Assembly: GCA_910575495.1 (NCBI GenBank) | Contig: CAJTFS010000008.1 | Span: forward strand, 1 to 64,000 | Direction: 5' to 3' | From: Bacteroidales bacterium | Lineage (GTDB): Bacteria > Bacteroidota > Bacteroidia > Bacteroidales > Rikenellaceae | DNA: 64,000 nt | Part shown: positions 38,111 through 45,197 of the stretch, piece by piece | How the letters are laid out: every line of letters begins with the position of its first letter | Position numbering within the stretch: the stretch's first letter is position 1 | Notes under the pieces: model-generated | The model's input: only the letters and a program-made list of their open reading frames with translations | What the model was told of the DNA's origin: nothing | Database searches by the model: none | Made by a program: the position numbers and the translations under genes

Positions 38111-38395
38111 CGCCAATTTTCCGTTCGGCCGCGGCCGTGGCCGATTGTTAACGTTAATTTAATATAGGACGGCTCCGCCGCGGGAAATCCCGCTTCTGCT
38201 CCCGGCACGGCATGGCATGGCACGCAGGAACAAAGGCAGAATCGCCGCCACGGACCGCAGCACCCGCCGGGCGGGCAGCGCCGGGCGGCGAAAGACGGAC
38301 CCTCCAAAAAAGACGCCGGAAACGATTTGCGGCACGGAAAAGCACAACCTGGCGAAATAATCCGTATCTTGCGATGTATCCAATCCTCCGAAGCC
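38111..38395. other. Divergent intergenic region, no gene
   Basis: Separates the PiT gene from the DUF2339 gene. A frame on the plus strand is open through it, but the translation before MFENFPVIVL is not conserved in type. A TATCTTG word at 38366-38372 is one base short of a -7 box for the plus-strand gene. Confidence 0.5.
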
Positions 38396-40777
38396 ATGTT
38401 CGAAAACTTTCCGGTCATTGTTCTGGTCATCATCGTGCTGATCGTCTGCCTGTCGATGCACCATGCGCTGAACGACCTGCGGGACAAGGTGTTCCAGCTC
38501 CGCCAGTCGATGGAGAAACATTTCGGCGACTCCGCCATGCGCCCCGACGCTCCGCAACAGCATACGGCCGCGCCGGCTCAGCGGCAGGCCGAGACTCCGT
38601 CCGCACCGCTCCCCGGCCGACCGCAACCCGCAGCATCCGCCGCGGCCGACCTCAAAGCCGAACCTGCACCCGCGCGCATGGCGGAACCGGCCATCGTCCC
38701 GGCAACACCCGACCCGGACAAGCAATCCGGCAACATCCCTGCACCGACGCATCCCGCGGCCGCTACACCGCCGCCCGTCCGGCAAACACCCCCGCGGCCC
38801 CGGCAGCACCCGGCGAAAAACATCGAAAAATACATCGGCACCCAGCTTTTCGCCGCCATCGGCATCGGCGTGCTGATCCTCGGCGTGGGCTTCTTCATCC
38901 AGTACGCCATCAACAACGACTGGCTCAACGAGACCATGCGCACGGTCGTGGGCTTCCTCTGCGGCTTCGTGCTTCTCGGCATCGCCGCCCGCCTGCGCAA
39001 CACCTACCGCCGGTTCAGCTCCGTGCTCGCCGGCGGAGCCTTCGCCGTGACTTACGTCACGGTGGCCATCGCCTACCATTATTATGCGCTCTTTCCGCAG
39101 GTCGTCGCTTTCGGGCTGCTGGTGCTCGGCACCCTCCTCACGACCGCCATCGCCGCCGGTTACGACCGTCGCGAGCTTGCCGTCGTGGCGCTGACCGGAG
39201 GATTCGTCGCTCCGTTCCTCGCGTCGGACAGCCACGGCAGCCACGTCGCGCTTTTCCTCTACATCGCCATCCTCCACGCCGGCATGTTCGTGCTCGCGCT
39301 CCGCAAAAAATGGTGGGAGCTGCCCGTCATCTCGTTCGCCGCCACCTACCTCATTTTCTGCCTTTTCGTGCGGCATGCGTTCTCCGGACAGACAGCCGGC
39401 GCCGCGCCCGATCCGGCCATGGCCCGCGATCTCTTTCTCTTCGCCGCTTTGTTCTACCTCATCTTCACCGCATCGGCAGCGGCCGTGCTGCGCGCCCGCA
39501 ACAGCCGGTTCCGGTGGATCCTGGCCGGCACCGTGGCGCTCAACAACTTCTTCTTCCTGCGCTTCGGGCTGCTCTTTCTCCACACGATGGCTCCCCTCCG
39601 CAACCTCGACGGTCTCGTTCCGCTCGCCATTGCCGCGGTCAACACCGGCGCACTGCTGGCCGTACGGAGCCGACTCGCCGAGGCGCCCGGACTCAAACGG
39701 CTCCTGCTCAGCCTCGCGGTGCTCTTCCTCACGCTCGCCGCACCCCTCCAGTTCGGCGCCGAACGTTCGCTGCTCTGCTGGGCCGCCGAGATCGTCCTGC
39801 TCCTCTGGTTCTACGCCCGCACCCGACAGCCCGTCTACGAAATTGCCGCGGGACTCCTCGCCTTACCGGCTTTCAACATGGCCTGCTCGCTCTGGTTCCG
39901 CATCCGCTGCGGCGCCGAACCCGCCATCTTCCGCAGCTCCGAATTTCTCACGTCGCTCAGCATGGCCGCCGCGTTCGTCTACGCGGCCTGGTTCACCGGA
40001 CGCAAACGCGAAATCTTCGTCCGCGCCCGCCTGTTGCGCTACCCCGTCGGCAACGTCTGTCTGATTCTCGCCGCCGGCCTGCTCGTCTACGGCACCTTCC
40101 TCGCCGACATCGTCCGCCATTTCCAGGGCGACGCATTCGTCCAGTCGTGGCTGCTCTGCACCGTCGCCGTCATCGCCGCCATGTTGGGCGCCCTGCGCCG
40201 GCGGTTCCCGATCGCGGAACACTCCTGGATCTTCATCGCCGACGCCTCACTCGCCACCTGTGCGTTTCTGCTCCTCTCCACGCCCGACACCCGGCAATCG
40301 CTGCCGGTTGCGCTGTCGTGGATTTCGACCGCCGTCGTGGCACTGACGCTGGCCGGCGTCGCGTTCGATTTCTACCGCCAGGTCGACGACGCACGACGCC
40401 GCAGCAGCTTCCTCGTATGGTTCAATCTTGCAGCCACAAGTGTGTGGATCGCAACGTTCTGCCACCTGCTCACCCTGCTGGGCATCTACCGCAACTTCAG
40501 CACGGGTTTCTCGCTGGCGCTGATCTCCGCCGCCTCGCTGCAGATGGGGCTCGGCATGCACCGCCGGCAGAGAGGGCTGCGCATCTTCGCGCTGGCCGGC
40601 TTCGCCGTCGTGCTGGCCAAACTGCTGCTCCGCGACCTGTGGCAATGGCCTACGCTGGGCCGCATCGTGGTATTCATCGCGCTGGGAATCATCCTTTTAT
40701 CGGTTTCGTTCCTCTACCAGCGGCTCAAATCGGCCCTTTTCAAAGACGACGAAGTGTTGCACACCGACGAAAAATAA
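38396..40777 (+). CDS. DUF2339 polytopic membrane protein
   Basis: 793 aa. An N-terminal membrane anchor (MFENFPVIVLVIIVLIVCLS) is followed by a short coiled stretch and a 90-residue Pro/Ala-rich disordered linker (about 45-140). Then comes a long series of around 20 hydrophobic segments beginning YIGTQLFAAIGIGVLILGVG, the DUF2339 pattern. The family's function is unknown; it has been linked only generally to envelope processes. The plus-strand frame that overlaps it in another phase is Arg-rich shadow. It may be co-transcribed with the M48 protease gene 34 bases downstream, although that gene has its own promoter-like boxes. Confidence 0.8.
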   Translation: MFENFPVIVLVIIVLIVCLSMHHALNDLRDKVFQLRQSMEKHFGDSAMRPDAPQQHTAAPAQRQAETPSAPLPGRPQPAASAAADLKAEPAPARMAEPAIVPATPDPDKQSGNIPAPTHPAAATPPPVRQTPPRPRQHPAKNIEKYIGTQLFAAIGIGVLILGVGFFIQYAINNDWLNETMRTVVGFLCGFVLLGIAARLRNTYRRFSSVLAGGAFAVTYVTVAIAYHYYALFPQVVAFGLLVLGTLLTTAIAAGYDRRELAVVALTGGFVAPFLASDSHGSHVALFLYIAILHAGMFVLALRKKWWELPVISFAATYLIFCLFVRHAFSGQTAGAAPDPAMARDLFLFAALFYLIFTASAAAVLRARNSRFRWILAGTVALNNFFFLRFGLLFLHTMAPLRNLDGLVPLAIAAVNTGALLAVRSRLAEAPGLKRLLLSLAVLFLTLAAPLQFGAERSLLCWAAEIVLLLWFYARTRQPVYEIAAGLLALPAFNMACSLWFRIRCGAEPAIFRSSEFLTSLSMAAAFVYAAWFTGRKREIFVRARLLRYPVGNVCLILAAGLLVYGTFLADIVRHFQGDAFVQSWLLCTVAVIAAMLGALRRRFPIAEHSWIFIADASLATCAFLLLSTPDTRQSLPVALSWISTAVVALTLAGVAFDFYRQVDDARRRSSFLVWFNLAATSVWIATFCHLLTLLGIYRNFSTGFSLALISAASLQMGLGMHRRQRGLRIFALAGFAVVLAKLLLRDLWQWPTLGRIVVFIALGIILLSVSFLYQRLKSALFKDDEVLHTDEK

Positions 40778-40787
40778 TGTAATTTCG
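40757..40787 (+). promoter_or_regulatory. Possible promoter of the M48 protease gene
   Basis: TTG (40757-40759), 20-bp spacer, TAATTTCG (40780-40787), one mismatch to TAnnTTTG. The -33 part overlaps the end of the upstream coding sequence. Confidence 0.45.
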
Positions 40788-40811
40788 CATCCCGAACAAA
40801 CACCGAATCCC

Positions 40812-41627
40812 ATGAACAACCTGTTTGCAAAAATCGCGGTCGTTCTCTGCATGCTGACCGTGTCCGCGCCCGCCATGGCGCAGTTCAACCTCAAAAAAGC
40901 CGTCGGCGGTGCCGCCAAGGTGGCCCAGGCCGCCACGCTGACCGACGAACAGATGGCCTCCTACGTCAAGGAATACATCGACTGGATGGATGCCAACAAC
41001 CCCGTCTGCGAGGCCGACACTCCCTATGCCCAGCGTCTCGCCCGGCTGACCGAAGGGCTGTGCGATGCCGACGGCATTCCGCTCAACTTCAAGGTCTACC
41101 ACGTCATCGACGTCAACGCTTTCGCCTGCCCCGACGGCAGCATCCGCGTCTTCTCGTCGCTCATGGACATCATGTCGGACGAGGAGCTTCTGGGCGTCAT
41201 CGGCCACGAAGTGGGCCACATCGCCCACCGCGACTCGAAAAAGGCCTACCGCACGGCCCTGATGACCTCGGCCCTCAAGGACGGCGTGGCATCGAGCGGC
41301 GGCAAGGCGGCGCAGCTCACCGACTCGCAGCTGGGCGACCTGGGCGAGGCGCTGATCAACTCCACCTATTCGCAGAAGCAGGAGCGCAACGCCGACGACT
41401 ACGGCTACGAATTCCTCAAGAAAGCCGGCAAGAACCCCTGGGCCATGGCCTACTCGTTCCGCCGGCTGAAACAGATGCAGGAGGAGGCCGGCGTGCAGAA
41501 GAGCAGCAAGATGAGCCAGCTCTTCTCGACCCACCCCGACCTCGACGTGCGCATCAAGCGCATGGAGGAGCGCGCCACGACCGAAGGCATCGCAGCGCCT
41601 GCCGAGCGCCAGGAGTGCGCCGAATAG
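40812..41627 (+). CDS. M48 family zinc metalloprotease, exported
   Basis: 271 aa with a signal peptide (MNNLFAKIAVVLCMLTVSAP, cleavage near AMA-Q at 24). The catalytic motif HEVGHIAHR places zinc ligands at His132 and His136 and the general base at Glu133; the third ligand Glu is in QERNADDYGYEFL. This is the YcaL/LoiP-like periplasmic branch rather than membrane HtpX. Such proteases take part in outer-membrane protein quality control. A strong terminator follows. Confidence 0.88.
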   Translation: MNNLFAKIAVVLCMLTVSAPAMAQFNLKKAVGGAAKVAQAATLTDEQMASYVKEYIDWMDANNPVCEADTPYAQRLARLTEGLCDADGIPLNFKVYHVIDVNAFACPDGSIRVFSSLMDIMSDEELLGVIGHEVGHIAHRDSKKAYRTALMTSALKDGVASSGGKAAQLTDSQLGDLGEALINSTYSQKQERNADDYGYEFLKKAGKNPWAMAYSFRRLKQMQEEAGVQKSSKMSQLFSTHPDLDVRIKRMEERATTEGIAAPAERQECAE

Positions 41628-41649
41628 CCCGCAGCCGCTGCACAACCAT

Positions 41650-41684
41650 GGAAAAAGCACCCTTTGCGGGGTGCTTTTCCGTTT
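41650..41684 (+). terminator. Terminator after the M48 protease gene
   Basis: Stem AAAGCACCC/GGGTGCTTT extended by A/T pairs (GGAAAA with TTTTCC) around a short loop, about 25 bases after the stop. Confidence 0.8.
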
Positions 41685-41875
41685 CGTCTGCAACAAGTCC
41701 GGATAAGGTACAGGTCCTTCCGGAAGGGTTCTGCGGCGCCGGCTGCATAAGCAGCCGGCGCCGCACGGCAGTCTCGCTCGCCATCGGATTTTTCCGGCCG
41801 TAGAACCGCTAAAGCGCCTCGGCAGCAGCCCATCCGCATCCGTCCGTCGGCGTCCACAAAAGGCGGCTTCCTGCC

Positions 41876-42230
41876 CTGAGTGGTGCGGGCCATGGTCCGT
41901 GCCAGCGCGGCAAAGCAGATTCAGCAGTCCGCTGACCGGGCCTCCGGCCCCGTCAGTTGTTCACCCCAGTCTGCCGCCCGACCGATCTCCGCGTCCGCGG
42001 CATTCATTCCAGCGATTGCTCCAAGCCCCTGCTACGGGCTACCGCCACAACACGTCGGGAGCCTTGGCGTACGTCGGCGCCGAGGGAGATGTCTGGTCGT
42101 CGTCACCCACCGCCGCCGACAGTCCGAACGCCACCTATCTGGCATTCAAAGGCGAGAGTTGGGTGAATACGTTTAGATCGAACAACCGCGCCTTCGGTTT
42201 CACCGTGCGCTGCGTCCAAGCATCTGCAAG
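41876..42230 (+). repeat. FISUMP-tail repeat element, copy C (most compact)
   Basis: Third element. Box 1 (41876-41935) has GTGCCAGCGCGG and CAGATTCAGCAGTCCGCTG. Box 2 (41952-41977) has CAGTTGTTCACCCCAGTCTG. Box 3 (42004-42030) has CATTCCAGCGATTGC. Then follow the FISUMP-like tail and GTGCGCTGCGTCCA. Without the GC-rich insert of copies A and B the whole element spans about 355 bp. It is separated from the M48 gene by a terminator and lies tail to tail with the next gene. Confidence 0.7.
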
Positions 42231-42288
42231 GGAAGCCGCTCTTTTTTCGGGGAAAAGTCCTATTGCTGCCGGCGGAGCGCCTCGATGA
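42028..42288 (+). pseudogene. Orphan FISUMP domain tail, copy C
   Basis: The frame reads ATGYRHNTSGALAYVGAEGD, then WSSSP, NATYLAF and FTVRCVQ. Relative to copies A and B an extra A in CCAAGCATCT shifts the frame right after VRCVQ, so the terminal HL is lost and the frame runs to a TGA at 42286. No usable start or signal sequence. It overlaps the 3' end of the convergent gene at 42260-42952 by 29 bases. Confidence 0.62.
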
Positions 42289-42952
42289 ATTCCGGCCACC
42301 GCGACCACAGATTCTCGGTCCGGAGCCACAGCTCGCGGGCCTGCGCCCCGGCGGTGGGACGCTCGCTTCCGATGTCGCGCAGGAAGGCTTCGTCGGCCGG
42401 ATGTTCGGGAGCGATGAATTCGGCGAAACACGATGCGAAGCGCGATTTGAAATGCTTCAACTCGCCCTCCGGGAGTATTCCGTCGCGCTTGAAAGCCGAC
42501 CACAGCAACAGCACTTCGCGGCTGGCGCACTTGTCGGAGATGTCGTTGATCACCTCGTCGAAAAGTTCCGTTTCGTCCATCGCCAGGTAGTCGAACGCCA
42601 ACAGCTCGCTGCCCTCCAGATGGTCCTCGGGATCGAGGTCGAGCAGCATCTCCAGCAGGGCGGCCGACATCTCGAAATCGTCGATCAGAAAGTGATCGAC
42701 GGCCGACGCGTGGATCAGTTCGAGCGCCGCGCGCGAGTTGCGGTGGTTCCACTCCAGGATGACCTCCTCGTCGTCCGGGATGAGTTCGGCCAAACGCTGG
42801 AACGCCCGGAAGCGCGTGTCGCAGGCCTGCCGGACATCGCCCGCATCCTGCATCTCGCGGCTGTGCGCCAGTATATCGGTAAAGTTGTAATCGCCGTCGC
42901 CGACGATTTCGAAAGTCTGCTCGGGCGTAGGTTGTAGACGGGCTTTGAACAT
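42260..42952 (-). CDS. Hypothetical helical protein
   Basis: 230 aa from MFKARLQPTPEQTFEIVGDG. Acidic and predominantly helical, with TPR-like pairs of amphipathic helices (ALELIHASAVDHFLID, MSAALLEMLLDLDPED) and a conserved-looking C-terminus LWLRTENLWSRWPEFIEALR. No signal peptide, membrane segment or catalytic motif. The start at 42952 is preferred over an upstream extension that would run through the tRNA-Thr promoter. I cannot name the family; a protein-interaction role is only a guess. Confidence 0.7.
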   Translation of the reverse strand: MFKARLQPTPEQTFEIVGDGDYNFTDILAHSREMQDAGDVRQACDTRFRAFQRLAELIPDDEEVILEWNHRNSRAALELIHASAVDHFLIDDFEMSAALLEMLLDLDPEDHLEGSELLAFDYLAMDETELFDEVINDISDKCASREVLLLWSAFKRDGILPEGELKHFKSRFASCFAEFIAPEHPADEAFLRDIGSERPTAGAQARELWLRTENLWSRWPEFIEALRRQQ

Positions 42953-43061
42953 GGTGCCTGTTTCTGCGGGTTTCTTCGCGGCCCGGAAGCCGCCTGATCG
43001 TTGGTTCGGAGGGTTGTTCGAGCGCGAATATAGCAACAAAAGCGATATTTTTCGTAAAATT

Positions 43062-43093
43062 ATTGCGAGAAAAAAATATTTTTCGGATATTTG
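43062..43093 (+). promoter_or_regulatory. tRNA-Thr promoter
   Basis: -33 box ATTG (43062-43065), 20-bp spacer, -7 box GATATTTG (43086-43093; one mismatch to TAnnTTTG), 32 bases before the tRNA. Confidence 0.7.
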
Positions 43094-43125
43094 CAGTCCC
43101 AACGAAGACCGCCGTGTCTTCCCAG

Positions 43126-43197
43126 GCCGAAATAGCTCAGCGGTAGAGCACTTCACTCGTAATGAAGGGGTCCCGAGTTCAAATCTCGGTTTCGGCT
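43126..43197 (+). tRNA. tRNA-Thr (anticodon CGT)
   Basis: Acceptor GCCGAAA/TTTCGGC, D arm AGCTCAGCGGTAGAGC, anticodon stem CTTCA/TGAAG with loop CTCGTAA (anticodon CGT), T arm GAGTTCAAATCTC. CCA is not encoded. Confidence 0.95.
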
Positions 43198-43235
43198 CGA
43201 AAATGCGAAAGCGCCGCAGGCGCAGGAACGAATGA

Positions 43236-43273
43236 AAAACCGCTTCAAATTTACTTGAAAGCGGTTTTTTTCA
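43236..43273 (+). terminator. Terminator after tRNA-Thr
   Basis: Stem AAAACCGCTT/AAGCGGTTTT followed by a T run (TTTTTTTC in total from the stem). Confidence 0.85.
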
Positions 43274-43357
43274 TTTCGGGCCGTATATCGCGCAACGATT
43301 TTCGCAGTTTTGACAGCGCCCCTGCGGCAAGCAGAAGAGATAAAACGAGCATAACGA

Positions 43358-43390
43358 AGTTAAATCCCGGTTTCGGCCCGAAAATCCGGA
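43358..43390 (+). repeat. Degenerate copy of the tRNA-Thr 3' end (possible att scar)
   Basis: AAATCCCGGTTTCGGCCCGA here matches AAATCTCGGTTTCGGCTCGA of the tRNA (43180-43199) and similarity continues into AAAATCCG/AAAATGCG beyond. Only the T-arm and acceptor 3' half are present. Such direct repeats of tRNA 3' ends are left by tyrosine-recombinase integrative elements. The enzyme itself is not nearby. Confidence 0.55.
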
Positions 43391-43418
43391 GGATGCTGCA
43401 AGGCTTCGACGGTAAACG

Positions 43419-43453
43419 AAATCCGCCTGCAAATGATTTGCAGGCGGATTTTT
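43419..43453. terminator. Strong bidirectional-looking terminator
   Basis: Stem AAATCCGCCTGCAAAT with its complement around a 1-2 base loop, flanked by TTTTTC on the plus side. It ends 26 bases from the stop of the minus-strand glycosidase gene, for which it is the likely terminator. Confidence 0.8.
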
Positions 43454-43478
43454 CGCAACAAAGCGGCAACGAGAACGC

Positions 43479-44963
43479 CTACCGCGGCTCGGGCATCGAC
43501 GTATAGACCAACATGGTCTCGGGTTCGAGACGGATGCGGGCGCCCTCCTCAAGCGTAACGCCCTGCTCGGTCGGCAGCAGCCGCTCGCCGTCGAGTTTCA
43601 GCACCCCTTCTCCATAGACATAGAGCGACAGACCGGACAGCGGCGCCGGAAGTCCGCGAAGCGTCAGCTCCACAGCGCGGTCGGCATGCGTGTTGACCAC
43701 AGCCACCGTCGCACCCTTGTCCGTGCGCCCGACCATCGAACGCACGCCGTCGACTCCCTCGACCTCCGAGCCGACGATCCGGCATCCCTGCGGAAAATAG
43801 CGGCACAAAAGCGACATGGCATAGTACCACGGGCGGATGCGCTCCTTCTCCGCTCCGTAACGTTCCTCGCCGAGGATGTTCCAGAAGCCCCATATCTTCA
43901 GCCGGCCGGGTTCCTTGGTGTGCATCGCATCGTCGAGCATCCACACCACACAGCCCGAATAGCCTGCGGCGGCCGTCTGCATGACGGCATCCGCCACGTC
44001 GATTCCGTACATCGTATCGAAAACCAGCATCTGCGAATCCTCGATCGAAGCATGGGGATCGGCCGCAATGCGGCGCTTGTTCTCGGCATCGAGTTCCGCA
44101 TCGCGCGGATCGATATACTTGATTCCCAGCTCCCCGAGAATCATCTTCGCCGTAGCCGGCGCCGCGGCGCGATAGGCCGCGATCATCTCGGTGTATTCGC
44201 CCGTATTGATCTGTGCTTTCGACGGATAAGTGTGGATGTCGTAGAGACCCACCGCCTCGCCCAGGTCCGCGCGGCTGCCGCTCACCCAATGCGTCTCGGC
44301 CGTCGTCCACACCGCAGCGTCGGGCGCCACCAGACGTACGCGGTCGCCCATGCCATGACGGCGGAGCGCCGCATCCATCGCTTTCGCGGCCCGCAGCCAG
44401 AGCGCATAATCGCCGTTGGTCGACGACCACGAACCGTTGGGCTCGTTGACCATATTATAATAGCGGATGCAGCTGTAGCCGCAATCCTCCACCAGATAGC
44501 GCACCAGCTCGCCGCAGCAGCCGATCAGTTCCTCGTCCACGGTCTGCTGCTGCCAGTCGGCCAGCCCGCCGCCCCAGTCGCCGAGCAGCACCGTCACGCC
44601 GTGCGTGTTGCAATAGCCCAGGATCATGTGCAGGTCGTCCATGTTGCGCGCAGGGTCGAACCGCCCGTCGGTCATGTGGGACCTGATCCCGCTCATCACC
44701 CGGATGAAACGCGGCGACATCCATTCGAGCCGCGTCACCAGGCGCCGTCTGTCCGAGGCCGAAAAGCCCTCGCCGTCGTGCACTTCGTAGGGGTCCCACT
44801 GCACGCCGTTGCCTATGTAGGCCTCGACGACGACGCGGTCCGACAACGAGAGCACACCGTCGACCGTCGGAACGGCCGGCGCACCGCCCGCAGCCGGCGA
44901 ACATCCGGCAAGAAGCGTCGCCGCAATGCCGCAAAAGAGCGGTCGGAACAAGTTTCTTCTCAT
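43479..44963 (-). CDS. Clan GH-A glycoside hydrolase lipoprotein
   Basis: 494 aa with a lipoprotein signal peptide (lipobox LLAGC, Cys21), so surface or periplasmic and membrane-anchored. A (beta/alpha)8 barrel follows, with the acid/base in NMVNEPNG (Glu174) and the nucleophile in MILGELG (Glu278), the clan GH-A arrangement, and a C-terminal beta-sandwich (about 400-494). Sequence alone does not decide between GH5, GH30 and GH39; hydrolysis of a beta-linked sugar is likely. It is the outermost gene of the mannan locus, transcribed away from it, between a terminator and its own promoter. Confidence 0.8.
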   Translation of the reverse strand: MRRNLFRPLFCGIAATLLAGCSPAAGGAPAVPTVDGVLSLSDRVVVEAYIGNGVQWDPYEVHDGEGFSASDRRRLVTRLEWMSPRFIRVMSGIRSHMTDGRFDPARNMDDLHMILGYCNTHGVTVLLGDWGGGLADWQQQTVDEELIGCCGELVRYLVEDCGYSCIRYYNMVNEPNGSWSSTNGDYALWLRAAKAMDAALRRHGMGDRVRLVAPDAAVWTTAETHWVSGSRADLGEAVGLYDIHTYPSKAQINTGEYTEMIAAYRAAAPATAKMILGELGIKYIDPRDAELDAENKRRIAADPHASIEDSQMLVFDTMYGIDVADAVMQTAAAGYSGCVVWMLDDAMHTKEPGRLKIWGFWNILGEERYGAEKERIRPWYYAMSLLCRYFPQGCRIVGSEVEGVDGVRSMVGRTDKGATVAVVNTHADRAVELTLRGLPAPLSGLSLYVYGEGVLKLDGERLLPTEQGVTLEEGARIRLEPETMLVYTSMPEPR

Positions 44964-44990
44964 GGTCGCAAGTGTTGGTTTCCAATAATT

Positions 44991-44998
44991 CAAAGGTA
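44991..44998 (-). promoter_or_regulatory. -7 box for the GH-A lipoprotein gene
   Basis: TACCTTTG on the minus strand, 28 bases upstream of the ATG. The -33 TTG is not clear at standard spacing, which is common for regulated genes. Confidence 0.55.
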
Positions 44999-45156
44999 AG
45001 GCCCCGCACCCGAAAAGGAATAATACTTTTTTATCCGAATCCGATATTTTACAGACAATTACCCGGCTGCGGAAGACCCGCCCCAGCAACGGCCCGAATG
45101 CGCGAAAAACATAACTAATTGCTAAAAAACTACATTTTTCCGAAGTGCCGAACCTC

Positions 45157-45164
45157 TATCTTTG
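45157..45164 (+). promoter_or_regulatory. -7 box for the mannanase-GH130-transporter-epimerase operon
   Basis: TATCTTTG, 34 bases before the mannanase ATG. The -33 position holds TTTT instead of TTTG at 19 bp, so activator dependence is possible. Confidence 0.65.
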
Positions 45165-45197
45165 TCTTCGTCATCCATTCCCTAACCCGAACTGCGC

